DNA of 64,000 nucleotides from Cunninghamia lanceolata (GCA_027924645.1 BSBN01000037.1:1612001-1676000), one strand, 5' to 3'. Numbered from the stretch's first letter, positions 23,771 through 36,000 are shown. The notes: a model not told the origin generated them from the letters alone. Numbers and translations: made by a program.

Positions 23771-23845
23771 TTTTGTTATAGCCCAAAATTTTGATTGTCA
23801 TTTGCTTACTGTGAACAAAGCTAAATCTGTCTTGGAGAAGAACGG

Positions 23846-24241
23846 AGATTCAATACCCATGCTGCCAACATTGTGTCTGCAGTTTTCAATGCAACAGGGC
23901 AAGATCCAGGCCAAAATGTAGAGAGCTCCCACTGTATTACCATGATGGAGGGAGCAAATGGGGGCAACGACCTGCACATCTCTGTGAGCATGCCATGCAT
24001 AGAGGTGGGAACAGTGGGAGGAGGAACTCAATTGGCAGCATAGGCAGCTTGCTTGAACATGCTTGGAGTGAAAAGAGCAGAGAGAACATCCCCTGGTATG
24101 AATGCTCAGAACTTGGCTAGAATAGTGGCAGCTGCAGTTATGGCAGGGGAGCTGTCTCTCATGGCTGCTCTTGTTGCCGGCCAGCAAGTCAAGAGCCACA
24201 TGAAGTATAACCGATCAACCAAAGATCTCAAAGCAGCCTAA
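23846..24241 (+). pseudogene. HMGR: HMG-CoA reductase C-terminal fragment captured in Harbinger
   Basis: The frame reads [20 protein letters not shown], then [14 protein letters not shown], then a stretch ending [14 protein letters not shown]. After one TAG where Gln is expected it continues [20 protein letters not shown] and stops at TAA 24239-24241. The block GTVGGGT, the catalytic Asp in GQDP and the catalytic His in VKSHMK are hallmarks of class I HMG-CoA reductase, the mevalonate-forming enzyme of isoprenoid synthesis in the ER. About 130 residues, the last third of the catalytic domain, are present; the rest is missing. Upstream text is unrelated. It lies inside the transposon, on the opposite strand to its genes, so it is a captured fragment, not a working gene. 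Confidence 0.88.
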
Positions 24242-24244
24242 ACA

Positions 24245-25630
24245 TAATAGTTTAAACTCAGCTCCCTAAATGTGTCTAGCCATCCAAATCAGAAATCTTA
24301 ATGAACACCCAACCATCAATCAACTATGATCAGATTGAGCTAAAATCAAGGTCTTCCCTCTCCTGAGGTAAACAGGGAGGAGCAAACTAAACTGATACAA
24401 GACACTTCCTGCTAAGATCTGAAATAAACTGTAGGTCTATCACCTACAAGACTAGAAGACAACCCATTCATCCCTGATTCATAGATGATAGAGCCCACTA
24501 TCTCCTATTCACAGAATGTCAGTCAAAAAATGAAATTTTAGCTGGCAACCTAGAAATTTTTTGAAAAAGGTGTTCGAGGAAGAAGGCTCACAGACAGAGA
24601 TTAAAAAAATCTTATGAGATGAACTTCATTATTAGATGCTATATTTTAACTGTAGAATTGGATGCTCTATTTTACCTGTAGAATAGAGATTACGTTTACA
24701 TGTGAATTTTTCTAAAAACTTAAAAGAAAAATGCTCGCAAGTGAATTCTTCTAAAAACTTTTAAAAAATTGTCTCGATCTGCAAGGAAAATATTGTACGA
24801 GCCCTAGAGTTATTGCTTTAAAAAGAAAAAACACAGTAAAGAGCCCAAAATTTTGGCTACAGATTAAACATATAAACAAGACTTTCAACCCAGAAAATGG
24901 TAGGTCATAAGAAGTAGAATATTAGAAAATTAAACATTTTTAGCCAAATCTCACTGTTTGTGGCTCTGGCTCAGGGGATTGACCCAGACATAATCGATTG
25001 TCACAGTGATCTCAAAAGCGTAATCTCTCTGGACATAAAAGAAAAAATTAAATCTCAGAAAAGCATTTCCAATCAGATTTCATGGTCGATGACTCAAATT
25101 TCGACCCAGATATCACTATGGGCTTGCTGGTGTTGTTTTTCTTAATGGTTTTATCTATTTACCAAATACGCAGATTCCCACCCCCAAATAAATCAATGTC
25201 TGGTTGGGCGTTTATCTTGATAAAACAGAGAAAAAAAAATAGAGAAGGAGATAATGTTTGCAGATTCAGGAAAATACAAAATAAAACAGAAAAATACCTG
25301 CACCGCTGCTGTTCGTTGATATTTTCTTTGCCTTCTGTGACCTGCTCTGCAATCTGACGAGCTGCTCTGCCAGGGATATAAAAATAAAAATTGGGAAAAT
25401 TCCCTCTAAATTTTCCTCTAAATAAAATGGCGGGAATGAGAAGACTCTCAGTTAAATTCCTAAGGTGATGGGGAAAGTTTCAGCCCCACCCCATCTGCAC
25501 CAGCTGAAAAACAAACACCTAAACAATAGCTGCTCCTAATTTTGAGGAGAAGATTCCAATTTAAGCACTAGCAGACTTGTTTGAGTTTCATGGGACCCTT
25601 TGCTCCCAAAAGATAGATCCTCTAGCAGCT
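24245..25630. other. Right part of the Harbinger element, no clear gene
   Basis: This AT-rich text has small internal duplications near 24625-24680 and 24700-24770. From about 25290 it becomes richer in GC (ACCTGCACCGCTGCTGTTCG) and looks like a former gene edge or promoter: AGGGATATAAAAATAAA near 25372 resembles a TATA region. I cannot assign a product. Confidence 0.35.
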
Positions 25631-25646
25631 CCATGGGACCGCTCTC
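25631..25646 (-). repeat. Right terminal inverted repeat of the Harbinger element
   Basis: CCATGGGACCGCTCTC is the exact reverse complement of the left end. It is followed by TAA at 25647-25649. Confidence 0.93.
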
Positions 25647-25749
25647 TAATTCGGATGTTATAAGGCATCAATTCAAGCTTGAGAGTTTCTCCGAGTCCTT
25701 TAAGAGCATGTTTGGTTGCAGTATACACAGAATGACCATACACCGCGAA
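25647..25749 (-). pseudogene. TSC10: TSC10-like exon 3, 5' part up to the transposon
   Basis: The acceptor TTTTGGCAG precedes TTCGCGGTG. The frame reads FAVYGHSVYTATKHALKGLG, with the active-site Tyr and Lys four residues apart, then ELMPYNIR before meeting TTA (minus strand), the target duplication of the inserted PIF/Harbinger element at 25647-25649. Transcription continuing into the element would read out of the host frame. Confidence 0.85.
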
Positions 25750-26092
25750 CTGCCAAAAGAATAACACACAACCTAAAAAAAATTATTCTTGAACAAACGA
25801 TCAACAAACTAATTAAGGGTGAAAAGTTGATAACTTGTTTGGATGTGATAATACAGAAAGAGAGATAAAAAATACAATGATAAAAAGGTTAAAGATCCTC
25901 AAAACACATGCTTTCTTGGCTTACATATAAATCCTATTATAATAGCCATAATCTATAGGCTGACTTCACATTGCTTTGGCCTTAACTAGGACTTTGAACT
26001 GACAATATGGAATAAAGCGTGCGTATAAGTCCAAGATGAAGACTTAGAAACTTCTGAGATATAAGCATACAAAAAGTTTTACCAATACATAC

Positions 26093-26356
26093 CAGTCCTG
26101 CCAGGGAACTCGTGAGAACAATGGACATGGGTGTTTGGGCACTCCTCTGTTTCATCAATGGAATTCCAATATGCAGAGTATTGACAACCCCTGTCAAGTT
26201 AGTCTGAATGATAGCATGCATATCTTCAATCCTAGCCTCATCCAGAAGTACAATTTTTGCCAAAGCTGCATTGCACACCAGCACATCAACTGCCCTCCAT
26301 TCAAAAGATTCCTTTATTGCCTTTGCCAAAGTTTCGTACACACCAACATCTGCAAC
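26093..26356 (-). CDS. TSC10: TSC10-like exon 2
   Basis: The acceptor TTTTAACAG precedes GTTGCAGATG, and the donor is CTG/GTATGT. The exon holds 88 codons, phase 0 at both ends. It encodes VADVG, DVLVCNAA (the NAG/NAA motif near the cofactor), TNLTGVVN with the conserved Asn, and IVLTSSLAG with the catalytic Ser region. Length and order match the central part of the SDR fold. Confidence 0.85.
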
Positions 26357-26436
26357 CTGTTAAAATATAAAAATCAGATTAAACATCAAGATTTCTAAGT
26401 CTTTAGATAAGCTTAAAATGAAGGAATACGTCATAC

Positions 26437-26643
26437 CTTGGTTGATATTTTATGTTTGGTACCACCATCATTGGCAAGATTTTCTGCTGCTTCCTCTAAT
26501 TTAGAGGAGCTTCTGGCTACAAGTGTAATGAATGCTCCTTGAGAGAGAGCCTCTTTGGCAATTGCAAGCCCAATTCCACTTGATCCACCTGTTATCAGGA
26601 CATGCTTGCCCTCCAGAGATTCCATCCTTGGTGATGGAGTCAT
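26437..26643 (-). CDS. TSC10: TSC10-like exon 1
   Basis: The exon begins at ATG 26643; a second Met six codons later (MESLEGKHV) is an alternative start. It holds 69 codons in phase 0 and ends ACCAAG before the donor GTATGA. It carries the nucleotide-binding TGGSSGIG motif at residues 18-25 and the following LVARSSSKLEEA, typical of NADPH-dependent SDRs including ketosphinganine reductases. No lesion is seen in this exon. Confidence 0.85.
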
Positions 26644-26649
26644 GAAATT

Positions 26650-28555
26650 GATCTTTATTAGAAAACTGATGCGAATACCTAACTAACGGAGTGGAGTAAA
26701 GAAGCAAAGAGGAGCTTGTGATGGCTTAGTTCCCTGCAGCGTTATTTATTTCTGCTGCAGATGGTGACTCCTCTCTTTGCACCGGGCGCAACCTTTATTT
26801 AGGTTGATACCTTCATTAAGGCTATGATCTATTACAGAAACTACTTCGTATAGGAAGCAGATAGAACATATTTATTACCCATAATGAATGTTAGTTGTTG
26901 CCATAAGTATCTCACTCATACATTGAAAGAACAACTTCACCTTTCAAAATCATTGCTTTTGAAAGAACAATTTTAACTTCCAAAATAAATGTGCAATTTT
27001 TTAAAAGGTTGTAGACATAATACTTATGCATTCATTGAATGCAATTTTTCATTTATTTAATCAATCACCATATAGAATTAAAAAATATGGTCAATAATGT
27101 TTTAGTTTATAATTAATTTTCTTACCCAATAATTTGAGAAATATCATTTATCTATTTTCTTATTGGTTCATATTGTGAATCGATGTATAAATAAAATTAT
27201 CATTTAAATTTTATTGGATTTTCAATGTATTAAATTCTTGTGATAAAATTTCAACTATTCAAATATTAATACAAGGCTGAAATTTCAACCATAATATTTT
27301 GTTGTTGAATGACATTAAACTCTATTATAACCATCATAATAATCCTTCTATATTGTGAGATGGCAGAATAAGTAGAGTATGTGTATAGTAGGCATTAAAC
27401 ATTATTATAAGGGGCATAATAATCCTTCTATAGTAATAGAATGTGTATTGTGGTTGGTAGATGAGGTATATCATATTGTTTTAGATACCAACTAGTTGTT
27501 GGAAGTTAAATATTCTTTTATGTTATATTTGTATCATTTATTCATATGAGTTGAAGATGTCTGTAGTAATGTAATAACTTGTAATTATTTGACTATAATA
27601 GTCTATAATATAATTATTTTTCAATTTATAAACTTTTATTTGAATTGAAAAGATGTAAATCAATGATATTTATCTATACAATATTAATATACTATATAGA
27701 TACAATACAGTAATCGACTGGTTGACAAAATCATACATTTTTAAATCATTATGTTATTGCACCCGTAGGATCTCATGTCTTCCTTTGCCACTATCAAGTA
27801 GAGTCCCATCGTGGAAAAGTAAGAACCTTTTTATTTATATGACATTGCAATTTTTGCAGGCTTCTAATAGTCAATTATATTAAATTCTAATTTTCTCATA
27901 TAAGGGTTAGCTCTAAAGATTTCGTATATATTTAGCTTCTGTTTGAATGTGACACTATTTCCTTGTCATGTAACTAGCAGGTGGCTATAGAATACATCTT
28001 CAATACAATTATGTGGTCCTATTTCCTTATACGTGAAGCTCATGAGAAAAGCCGCATCACTATTTCTTCTAAGGATAGGAATGAAGACCATCTTTCAAGT
28101 ATTTTGATGCAGTTGTAGAAATTGAATAAGTAGAAGCTCTCACCGACTGAAGAAGAATCAAGACAGAGAGTTTCTAATGGATTCTACAAAATAGGGGTAT
28201 TATGCATTTGTAGAGAATGAATGTCTAGGTACTGTGCATTTGACGGATTTAGTGGTATCAAGTTCATGAAAGTTTTCATTGATCGATGGGTTTGATCTCA
28301 CATCGACTAGAACATAGAATTGAAGGTGTGTTCCCTTAAGACCTAGTCTGAGATAATGGCCAAACTAGACAATTCTACTTAATAATCCATCCACAATGTA
28401 AATATTCCTACTATTTTCTTTAAATATATTATATCATTCCTTAAATAGTACTTAACAGAGAAATAATTCCTTACTACAAATGAGCAATGAAAAATTCCAC
28501 AACCCTTGATTTTCTTTGTTCAAAGAGATTACTTACATTGTAGGTTGGAGACAAT
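26650..28555. other. Upstream region of the TSC10-like gene, then AT-rich intergenic
   Basis: The first 150 bases upstream of the reductase-like start are relatively GC-rich (CTGCAGCAGAAATAAATAACGC on the minus strand) and could contain the promoter and 5' UTR, but no element is certain. From about 26900 to 28550 the sequence is strongly AT-rich with no gene. Confidence 0.4.
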
Positions 28556-29799
28556 TGTACTGTGATGCCTCGTCATGCAACCCTAGAGTGCTAGACTAAA
28601 AACTGCAAAATTACAGAAATAATTTTTTTTTTGAAAGCAAGAAATTGCAATATTAGTAACCAAAGATACCATAATACACAACATAAAGAAAAGTGCACTT
28701 CTAACTCCTCTAGGGAAACATAACTGCATTAGTGAATATAAAGTTTAAACCACACAAGTGGTATACATCATACAACTACAATTAAGAACAACTTTTACAT
28801 TTGCAAGATAGTTAGTTTACAAGGTCATGTTACAAGATTACAAGACCGATCGTGTCGGTTTACAAATGAATACATATGAAAGTGTACAACATCACTGAAT
28901 GTGTTATGCAATTCTAGAACTAGATCACTTCTGCAAAAGACTCGAACCACATCTCCAAGAAGACCAATGGATAGCTCTGCCACCCAACCATGTGGAACCT
29001 TGAGGTCCACCCCTCCAAGCTAGGAGATAACAACGAGGATTCCACTAAGCCAAAGTAACAACATACAAAATAACAAAATGACAATAGACTTGACACAACC
29101 GACCATATCAACAAAACTGCACAAGACAAGACATCACTCTAGAGGTAACAATGAAAGCATAAAGAGGGAAGTAGCTAAGCTATAGTGAGGAGAGTGTCAT
29201 CGCATGGTCCTAATCATGGGTTATCCAGGCTATCTCTCACTAGAAGTCGGCCCCCTTCTATGGTTATCCTGGTGACCCTTTGGTATTGGCCCCATAGGGT
29301 GACACATGCGGAGCCGACACATCCTCTCATGTGGACAAGGAGGTTGACCTTGCCAACCAAGCCTTCTCAACCTATCCTTAGCCTTTGAGAGCGCTCAAGG
29401 CATGGGTGAGGCAACAAACTTATCTTATTATGTGAAAGACTACCCAACCCACCTAGATATATTTTAAATTTATCACTTGATTACAACTTCCATGGGGTTA
29501 TCCAGGCAGCCACTTTGGGCACCGACCCCACCATGGAAGCCACTCTCCTTTCTACACTAGCACCCCTTATCCAACATCTGAAACAAATGACATGCATGAG
29601 AAAGGGACTATAAGACATCTAACTTCTCACAACCCATCATGATACATAAACAGATACCAAGTTCCATATCCAAAAGGCTATTTCCCCATTCATTACAAGA
29701 CTTGAAAATTCAGTTAACCCATTACATTGACATGCCATAATTTGAACCAAAGACCAAGAAACCACACCTCTAGAGTTAGGTGCAAAACCAACAATAAAG

Positions 29800-31153
29800 T
29801 GATGCAGAGAAAAAAATAACTGAACTTCATATAGCCAAAGTTCATTACAAAGGGTTTCAAATCCACAACATTATCAATCTCAAAGCCCACTACATAGCAC
29901 AACTTAGTGTTTCAACTTCTCAGGCCAACCCGGGCTTCACAAAGGCCTTCTCCTATCTTAGGAACATCAATTTAATAGAAATAAACATTCACCAAGGACT
30001 ATCTCATCATGCATGCAATCATCTCTTCAAGGACTGTCATAACTCCTAGTAGCCCTGTTTTAGGGATTGTCATAGCATAACTTCCACCATAGGACCCTTC
30101 TCAAGACTGTGATTACATATTTGGATACCCATTAAGATTTTTTAAAACATATCAAGAAATCACCATAGGTCATTTTGAAAAGAATGTCTCAAATCAGGAC
30201 TGTCAGCATGCATATTGGGCCTATTAGGCCTTGTCACCAACAAGAGCTTATTGGTTCTTCTATCTCCAAGCTCTAACTCTCATAACCAACACTTGGAACA
30301 TTGTTAAATGGACCTACTCATGCTTATAAAACCATCCAATGAACATTGTTAAATGGACCTACTCATGCTTATAAAACCATCCAATGTCCAAATTACTAAG
30401 CATTTTATCAGACCCTAAATCTTATGCCTCTTAACTGTTCTTGAAACTCTGTTTTTCTCGAGTGTGACACAGATGCAGTCATAGAACTTGGGTGTTCCCT
30501 TATTAAATCTCAAATATTTGATTCAAATCCTTATAAATGTGGAAGTAGACATTGTCATGGTCATTTCCACCAGAGATTAGCCATTAACAAAGGGTAGAAT
30601 GAGAGAAACACAGTTTTTACATGGAACTGTTTACCCTAATCAGGGTATTGACAGTTTTGACAAAATCTTCAATATCTAACTCACTACAACACCAAAATGC
30701 ATGCAACAAAATAGAAATGGAGGGTGATTGATAGAACTATCACTTACAAGCAACTTGGCACCAGTCCTTGCCCATACAAGGCTGTACAGTATCAGAAATC
30801 AACAAATTTCTGTAGAAATGCCTAAAAAATAGTCTTCTTTATTGATCCAATTCTTGAATTCAATCACCCATGAATTTGTGAAGGTTACAAGGCCTTTTAA
30901 AGGCATTAAAACATGTCTCTTCAGATTCTCACTGACTTGGAGTGAACCAAGAGCCAAATGACTCTTCACCTTCCCTCATTTTACATTTTGTATGACAACT
31001 TGTCATAAGACTTAAACATTAGACCCCTCCTAGGATCTTAACACATGAAAGATGACTCAAATAACCTTATTACAATGTTGAACCATTAAAATTTTAATCA
31101 AACTCCAAAATTTAGTCTATGAAGCATCAATATATGAAGGTGCTCCTACACCA
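29800..31153 (-). repeat. Left (3') LTR of the nested element
   Basis: 1354 bp. It contains a perfect 45 bp tandem duplication (30296-30340 and 30341-30385, GAACATTGTTAAATGGACC...) that is single in the other LTR. Confidence 0.88.
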
Positions 31154-31722
31154 TACAACCAACCAACAAAATTTCCAAGTCCCTTAGAAATGTACCTGCA
31201 ACAAAAAGTCTTTTTCTGCATCTCCTCTGGCTTTAGCTTCAATCTTCTCAGCTACAATCTTCCAATCTATAGAAATGGTGACCAACCAACCAACAAAACA
31301 AACTACCATCTTCACAGAGCATCCTCAGGCTCCTTCTACTCCCATTAGTGGAGTACTCTTCAGGCTGCAACATCAAGTGCTTCTTCAGTCAGGTATCCAT
31401 CTCTCTACTGCTTCACAACACCAACTCACCAAACCATTCATCTCACCCAACAGCAGATCCTGGTGATGCACCTACCACTCTCTCCTTAGTGGTTTCTCTA
31501 TGCACCCTTATCCAGCCTAATCTCCATTGGAGAATGGTCATCACAAACCTCATCTTGTCTGCCCACATAAACAACCTCAGAAAACATCCTTCTGCAGCTA
31601 GATGGATAAGCACCTGCAACCAAACAACTTAGTAACAAAATAATGGTCACCAACACAATCTTTCCTTCAGTTCTTCATCTCATAAATCAAATACATAACA
31701 TCTCCTCCTAGAGCTTTTGCTA

Positions 31723-31734
31723 GCTTTGATACCA
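31723..31734 (-). promoter_or_regulatory. Primer-binding site of the nested element
   Basis: GCTTTGATACCA is the complement of TGGTATCAAAGC, one base from the standard Met-tRNA primer site. It fixes the element's direction. Confidence 0.8.
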
Positions 31735-31737
31735 ATC

Positions 31738-33063
31738 TGATGTAGAGAAAAAAATAACTAAACTTCATATAGGCAAAGTTCATTACAAAGGGTTTCAAAT
31801 CCACAACATTATCAATCTCAAAGCCCACTACATAGCACAACTTAGTGTTTCAACTTCTCAGGCCAACCCAGGCTTCACAAAGGCCTTCTCCTATCTTAGG
31901 AACATCAATTTAATAGAAATAAACATTCACCAAGGATTGTCTCATCATGCATGCAATCATCTCTTCAAGGACTGTCATAACTCCTAGTAGCCCTGTTTTA
32001 AGGACTGTCAAAGTATAACTTCCACCATAGGACCCTTCTCAAGACTGTGATTACATATTTGGATACCCATTAAAATGTTTTAAAACATATCAAGAAATCA
32101 CCATAGGTCATTTTGAAAAGAATATCTCAAATCAGGACTGTCAGCGTGCATATTAGGCCTATTAGGCCTTGTCACCAACAAGGGCTTATTGGTTCTTCTA
32201 TCTCCAAGCTCCAACTCTCATAACCAACACTTGGAACATTGTTAAATGGACCTACTCATGCTTATAAAACCATCCAAAGTCCAAATTACTAAGCATTTTA
32301 TCAGACCCTAAATCTTATGCCTCTTAACTGTTCTTGAAACCCTATTTTTCTGGACTGTGACACAGATGCAGTCATAGAACTTGGGTGTTCCCTTCTTAAA
32401 TCTCAACTATTTGATTCAAATCCTTATAAATGTGGAAGTAGACATTGTCATGGTCATTTCCACTAGAGATTAGCCATTAACAAAGGGTAGAACAAGAGAA
32501 ACACAGTTTTTACATGCCACTGTTTACCCTAGTCAGGGTATTGACAGTTTTGACAAAATCTTCAATATCTAACTCACTACAACACCAAAATGTATGCAAA
32601 AAAATGGAAATGGAGGGTGATTGATAGAACTATCACTTACAACCAACTTGGCACCAGTCCTTGCCCGTATAGGGCCGTATAGTATCAGAAAACAGCAAAT
32701 TTCTGTAGAAATGCCTAAAAAATAGTCTTCTTTATTGATCCAATTCTTGAATTCAATCACCCATGAATTTGTGAAGGTTACAAGGCCTTTTAAAGGAATT
32801 AAAACATGTCTCTTCAGTTTCTCACTAACTTGGAGCGAACCAAGAGCCAAATGACTCTTCACCTTCCCTCATTTTACATTTTTAGGAATTTTACATTTTG
32901 TATGACAACTTGTCATAAGACTTAAACATTAGACCCCTCCTAGGATCTTAAAACATGAAAGATGACTCAAATAACCTTATTACAATGTTAAACCATTTAA
33001 ATTTTAATCAAACTCCAATATTTAGTCTATGAAGCATCAGTTTATGAAGGTGGTCCTGCACCA
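31738..33063 (-). repeat. Right (5') LTR of the nested element
   Basis: 1326 bp, starting TGATGTAGAG three bases after the primer site and ending CCTGCACCA before TAAAG. Confidence 0.88.
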
Positions 33064-36000
33064 TAAAGTAACCATTATCCGACAAGGACAACGCTTTCGC
33101 GTCTTGACACCAAGAAGTCATGACATCTCTCAAGATTCCCACTTCACCCTTAACCAAATCATAGATATAAACTCCACCCCAAAATAAACACAATGATCCA
33201 ATACAAGCATATAGATACGACCAGGAGGATATTCGAGCATAAGAGATTCAATGTACTCCTAATTTAATCATGAAATTATCTATGAGATTTTAACTTCCTT
33301 CAAAGAAAAATTCTAGTTTATGGATTTAATAATTTCTCTACAATACCAGAAGTAAATTTCCTAACTAATTCCCTAATAACCATCCTCTTCTAATAAAAAT
33401 AAACCATAATATAATGATAAGCATAAATTTCCAACTAAGATCTACTAATTTCACATCCTAATATGAACAACCACAAATATAAAAATATTCTTGCTATAAT
33501 AAAAATAACTTTTCGTCAACCATCTAATTACACTTCCTACTATGAACAACTACAATTAAGTATATGAACTTCCCGGTGATCATTTTACTATTTCAATTTT
33601 CTAATAACTACCAATTGCTAAAAGAACAACTATATTTATATACATATAATTTCCATAAGCATAACTTACTATCTAACATATTACAAATTCAAATCAAACA
33701 TTATAAACCTAAATAGTTTTCTATAAGCTTAACTTACTATCTAACATTTACCACTTAACATTTCTAATATAAACAAATATACGTATATTTTCTTACCAAC
33801 ATCTATTATCATCTAACATTTAACCAATTACAATATCAATTCAAAACACTATAAACATATATATAATTTCCTCTAAGCATGGATTACCATCTAGCATCTT
33901 ACCAATTTACAATTTCTAATGGAAACAGCTATAAGTATAATATATGTGTTTTTATTTGCATAAGTTCCCATAAACTATCTGCCACAACTACAAATATATA
34001 TACCTTTATCTATTGCTACAAGCCTAAACAACTATCTATTAACCATTCTACGTTTACAAGCTCTAACCGATTACTAATACAAATATTTCTTTAATAGCCC
34101 ACTCCCCAAAAGCGTAAGTTTTCAACTAATACAAGACAATCTGAAATCGAACACTACAAGATAAATATGTATTTTCCCCAGCTACCACTATCTTCAATAA
34201 CTAATACACAACTTCAAAATTACATTTATTTTATTATGCGCATCGACTACCCTTACTTCCTACGACTACAGTCCTAAAGAGTTACCCATTCCACATTCGA
34301 ATTAAACGGCTAGCTAAAGCGACCACAGAAATTGGAATACCATTCACAAAGAAAAAACACTCTATTATTACACGACCAACTAGTCAATCAGTCAAACATG
34401 GAAAGGATGCAATTAGTATCTGCAAAAAATTTGGAAGATAACTGACAGAAAAATAATCCACGTCCATACTCAAGACACAATCGGCCATCAAAATGGAAAC
34501 AAAAACTTGAGAATAAAAGATCAACTACCAAAAAAATGACTCACATTCCAATCTAATCACACAGAAATTTATTTGGCTTGGGCACATAAGAAGCTTCAAC
34601 AATGTTTATACAATTTAAGTTTCTAGGATTATGAGAATAAGGCAAATTCAACAAAGATTCAGCCAAGAGAACATTTGGAAGAAAAACTAGAAGGAATTCA
34701 ATTGTCTATAAGGGAATTCGATAAGATATATGCAAAGCTTAACACCATTAAATGTCAATAAAAAGGCACAAGATTAAGGATAAATGTGATGCTCATATAT
34801 AGCAGAAGATTCTTACTTGTTTATGCCAGATTTTAATGGCAGAAAAGACATGTATAATATATCAACTTAGCCTTATAACAGAATCCTAAGAAGATAGTAT
34901 AGTCATCCACTGAGCATGATAGCAAAAGGGTATATAATATAGTTAGAATAGTTGGAAAACTCTGACAAACATATATTCAAAATGTGGAATCATAGATAGG
35001 TATGTGAGTTATTTTACAAAATGCTCAAAAGAAATAAGGTCTCATAACATTCTTTGGTTTGCAAGATATGTACAAAATGAATTTTGTTAAATAGAAAAAT
35101 GACTAACAGTTGCAAGGCTGAACCTATGGCCCTGGACATAACTCTCCTTGACTCAACAAAATAAGTGCTTGGGACAGCATAAGGAAAGGAAATTTTAGTC
35201 AGAAAGTATGGTTGGAAATACTCTTGTAGACATAAATGCAAAAATGGAGAAACACAGACAAAGCTCGATGACTGTTGACAAAATCCCTCAAGAAAAGTCT
35301 CAGCAATGAATGCAGGAACGCCAAGATGGGAATTCGACATAAGAGCATCCGGAGATTAAAATTTGTAGAGATAAAGATGGCAATAAGACATAACTGAATG
35401 ATGATTGATTTGACACAAGGGTCCAAGAATGTCACAATTTTTTATTTAAAAATTTCCAAGGATGATCAGCTACAGAAATCAAGATGGGAGAAAGCGACAG
35501 GCAATCCAGAACAAAACCTCAGACTAATAGATTCTAAAGCATGAGGGAGAAGAAATAATTTATCCAAGCACAAATAACACTCAAACCAGAATTATACAGA
35601 AACATACCCAGAACAATAAAATTGATCTGGAGCCTCCAATTTCTTTCGTATTCCCGCAATCGATTCTTGTTTTTTCCCCAATTTATGTATTCTCTTTCCC
35701 ATCCCCTCTCCAGAACCAAAATCCCCCAATCTAAAAATGGCTCATCTCATAAATTAACACAGACATGCATCCGTTACCCAACATCCCACTCCTCCAAGAA
35801 TTCAAAATCTTGCTATAAAAAGAGATTCTCCAAATTTTAAAATTTTACACTTGACAACTCATGACATTAAATACTCTTGGATAATAGATAATTAATTCTA
35901 GTCTATTTTAAAATTTTACTAAGGTGTCATTCCAAGTTCTAGGTTAAACCAGATATTATCCAATAAACATAATAGAAGCATTATTAATTTAATAATAAAT

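Larger units (their letters stand above)
17510..25646 (-). mobile_element. PIF/Harbinger DNA transposon, 8137 bp, with captured host sequence
   Basis: The ends are perfect 16 bp inverted repeats, GAGAGCGGTCCCATGG at 17510-17525 and its complement at 25631-25646. They are flanked by TAA on both sides (17507-17509, 25647-25649), the TWA target preference of this superfamily. Inside are both genes expected of an autonomous element: a DDE transposase (18629-20002) and a Myb/SANT-like protein (21950-23097), both on the minus strand. Both are now interrupted by stops. The right 2.5 kb (23160-25646) holds foreign material, including an HMG-CoA reductase fragment in the opposite orientation. The element is inside a host exon. 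Confidence 0.93.
16538..26643 (-). pseudogene. TSC10: 3-ketodihydrosphingosine reductase-like SDR gene, split by transposon
   Basis: Four exons on the minus strand (26437-26643, 26093-26356, 25647-25749 continuing at 17462-17506, 16538-16848) give about 309 codons with consistent GT-AG borders. The Rossmann motif is TGGSSGIG in exon 1. Exon 2 has the NAA motif and the SS serine block. The catalytic YTATK lies in exon 3 (Tyr about 166, Lys about 170). The C-terminus has a hydrophobic segment and ends NKKKC, a dilysine-type ER retrieval signal. This layout fits the ER enzyme that reduces 3-ketodihydrosphingosine with NADPH in sphingolipid synthesis; other ER SDRs are less likely. Two lesions are visible: an 8.1 kb PIF/Harbinger insertion in exon 3 and an in-frame TGA at 16781-16783 in exon 4. 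It may still be transcribed but should not make full-length enzyme. Confidence 0.8.
29800..33063 (-). mobile_element. Small non-autonomous LTR element nested in the solo LTR
   Basis: Two LTRs (29800-31153 and 31738-33063) start TGATG and end ACACCA/GCACCA. They surround only 584 bp of interior with no coding sense. The five-base duplication TAAAG flanks the whole (29795-29799, 33064-33068). The primer site is complementary (GCTTTGATACCA, 31723-31734), three bases from the right LTR, so the element points to the minus strand. Long LTRs and a minimal interior resemble an oversized TRIM; it must have depended on proteins from another element. The LTRs are very similar except for a 45 bp tandem duplication in the left one and a 20-odd base insertion in the right one. 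Confidence 0.88.

Noticed and set aside
23798..24199. 133-codon minus-strand open frame
   Set aside because: Antisense shadow of the HMG-CoA reductase fragment, whose plus-strand frame carries the conserved motifs.
31275..31632. Overlapping plus-strand frames in the interior of the nested LTR element
   Set aside because: Ser/Thr/Gln-rich translation of non-coding DNA, on the strand opposite to the element's direction, with no known domain.
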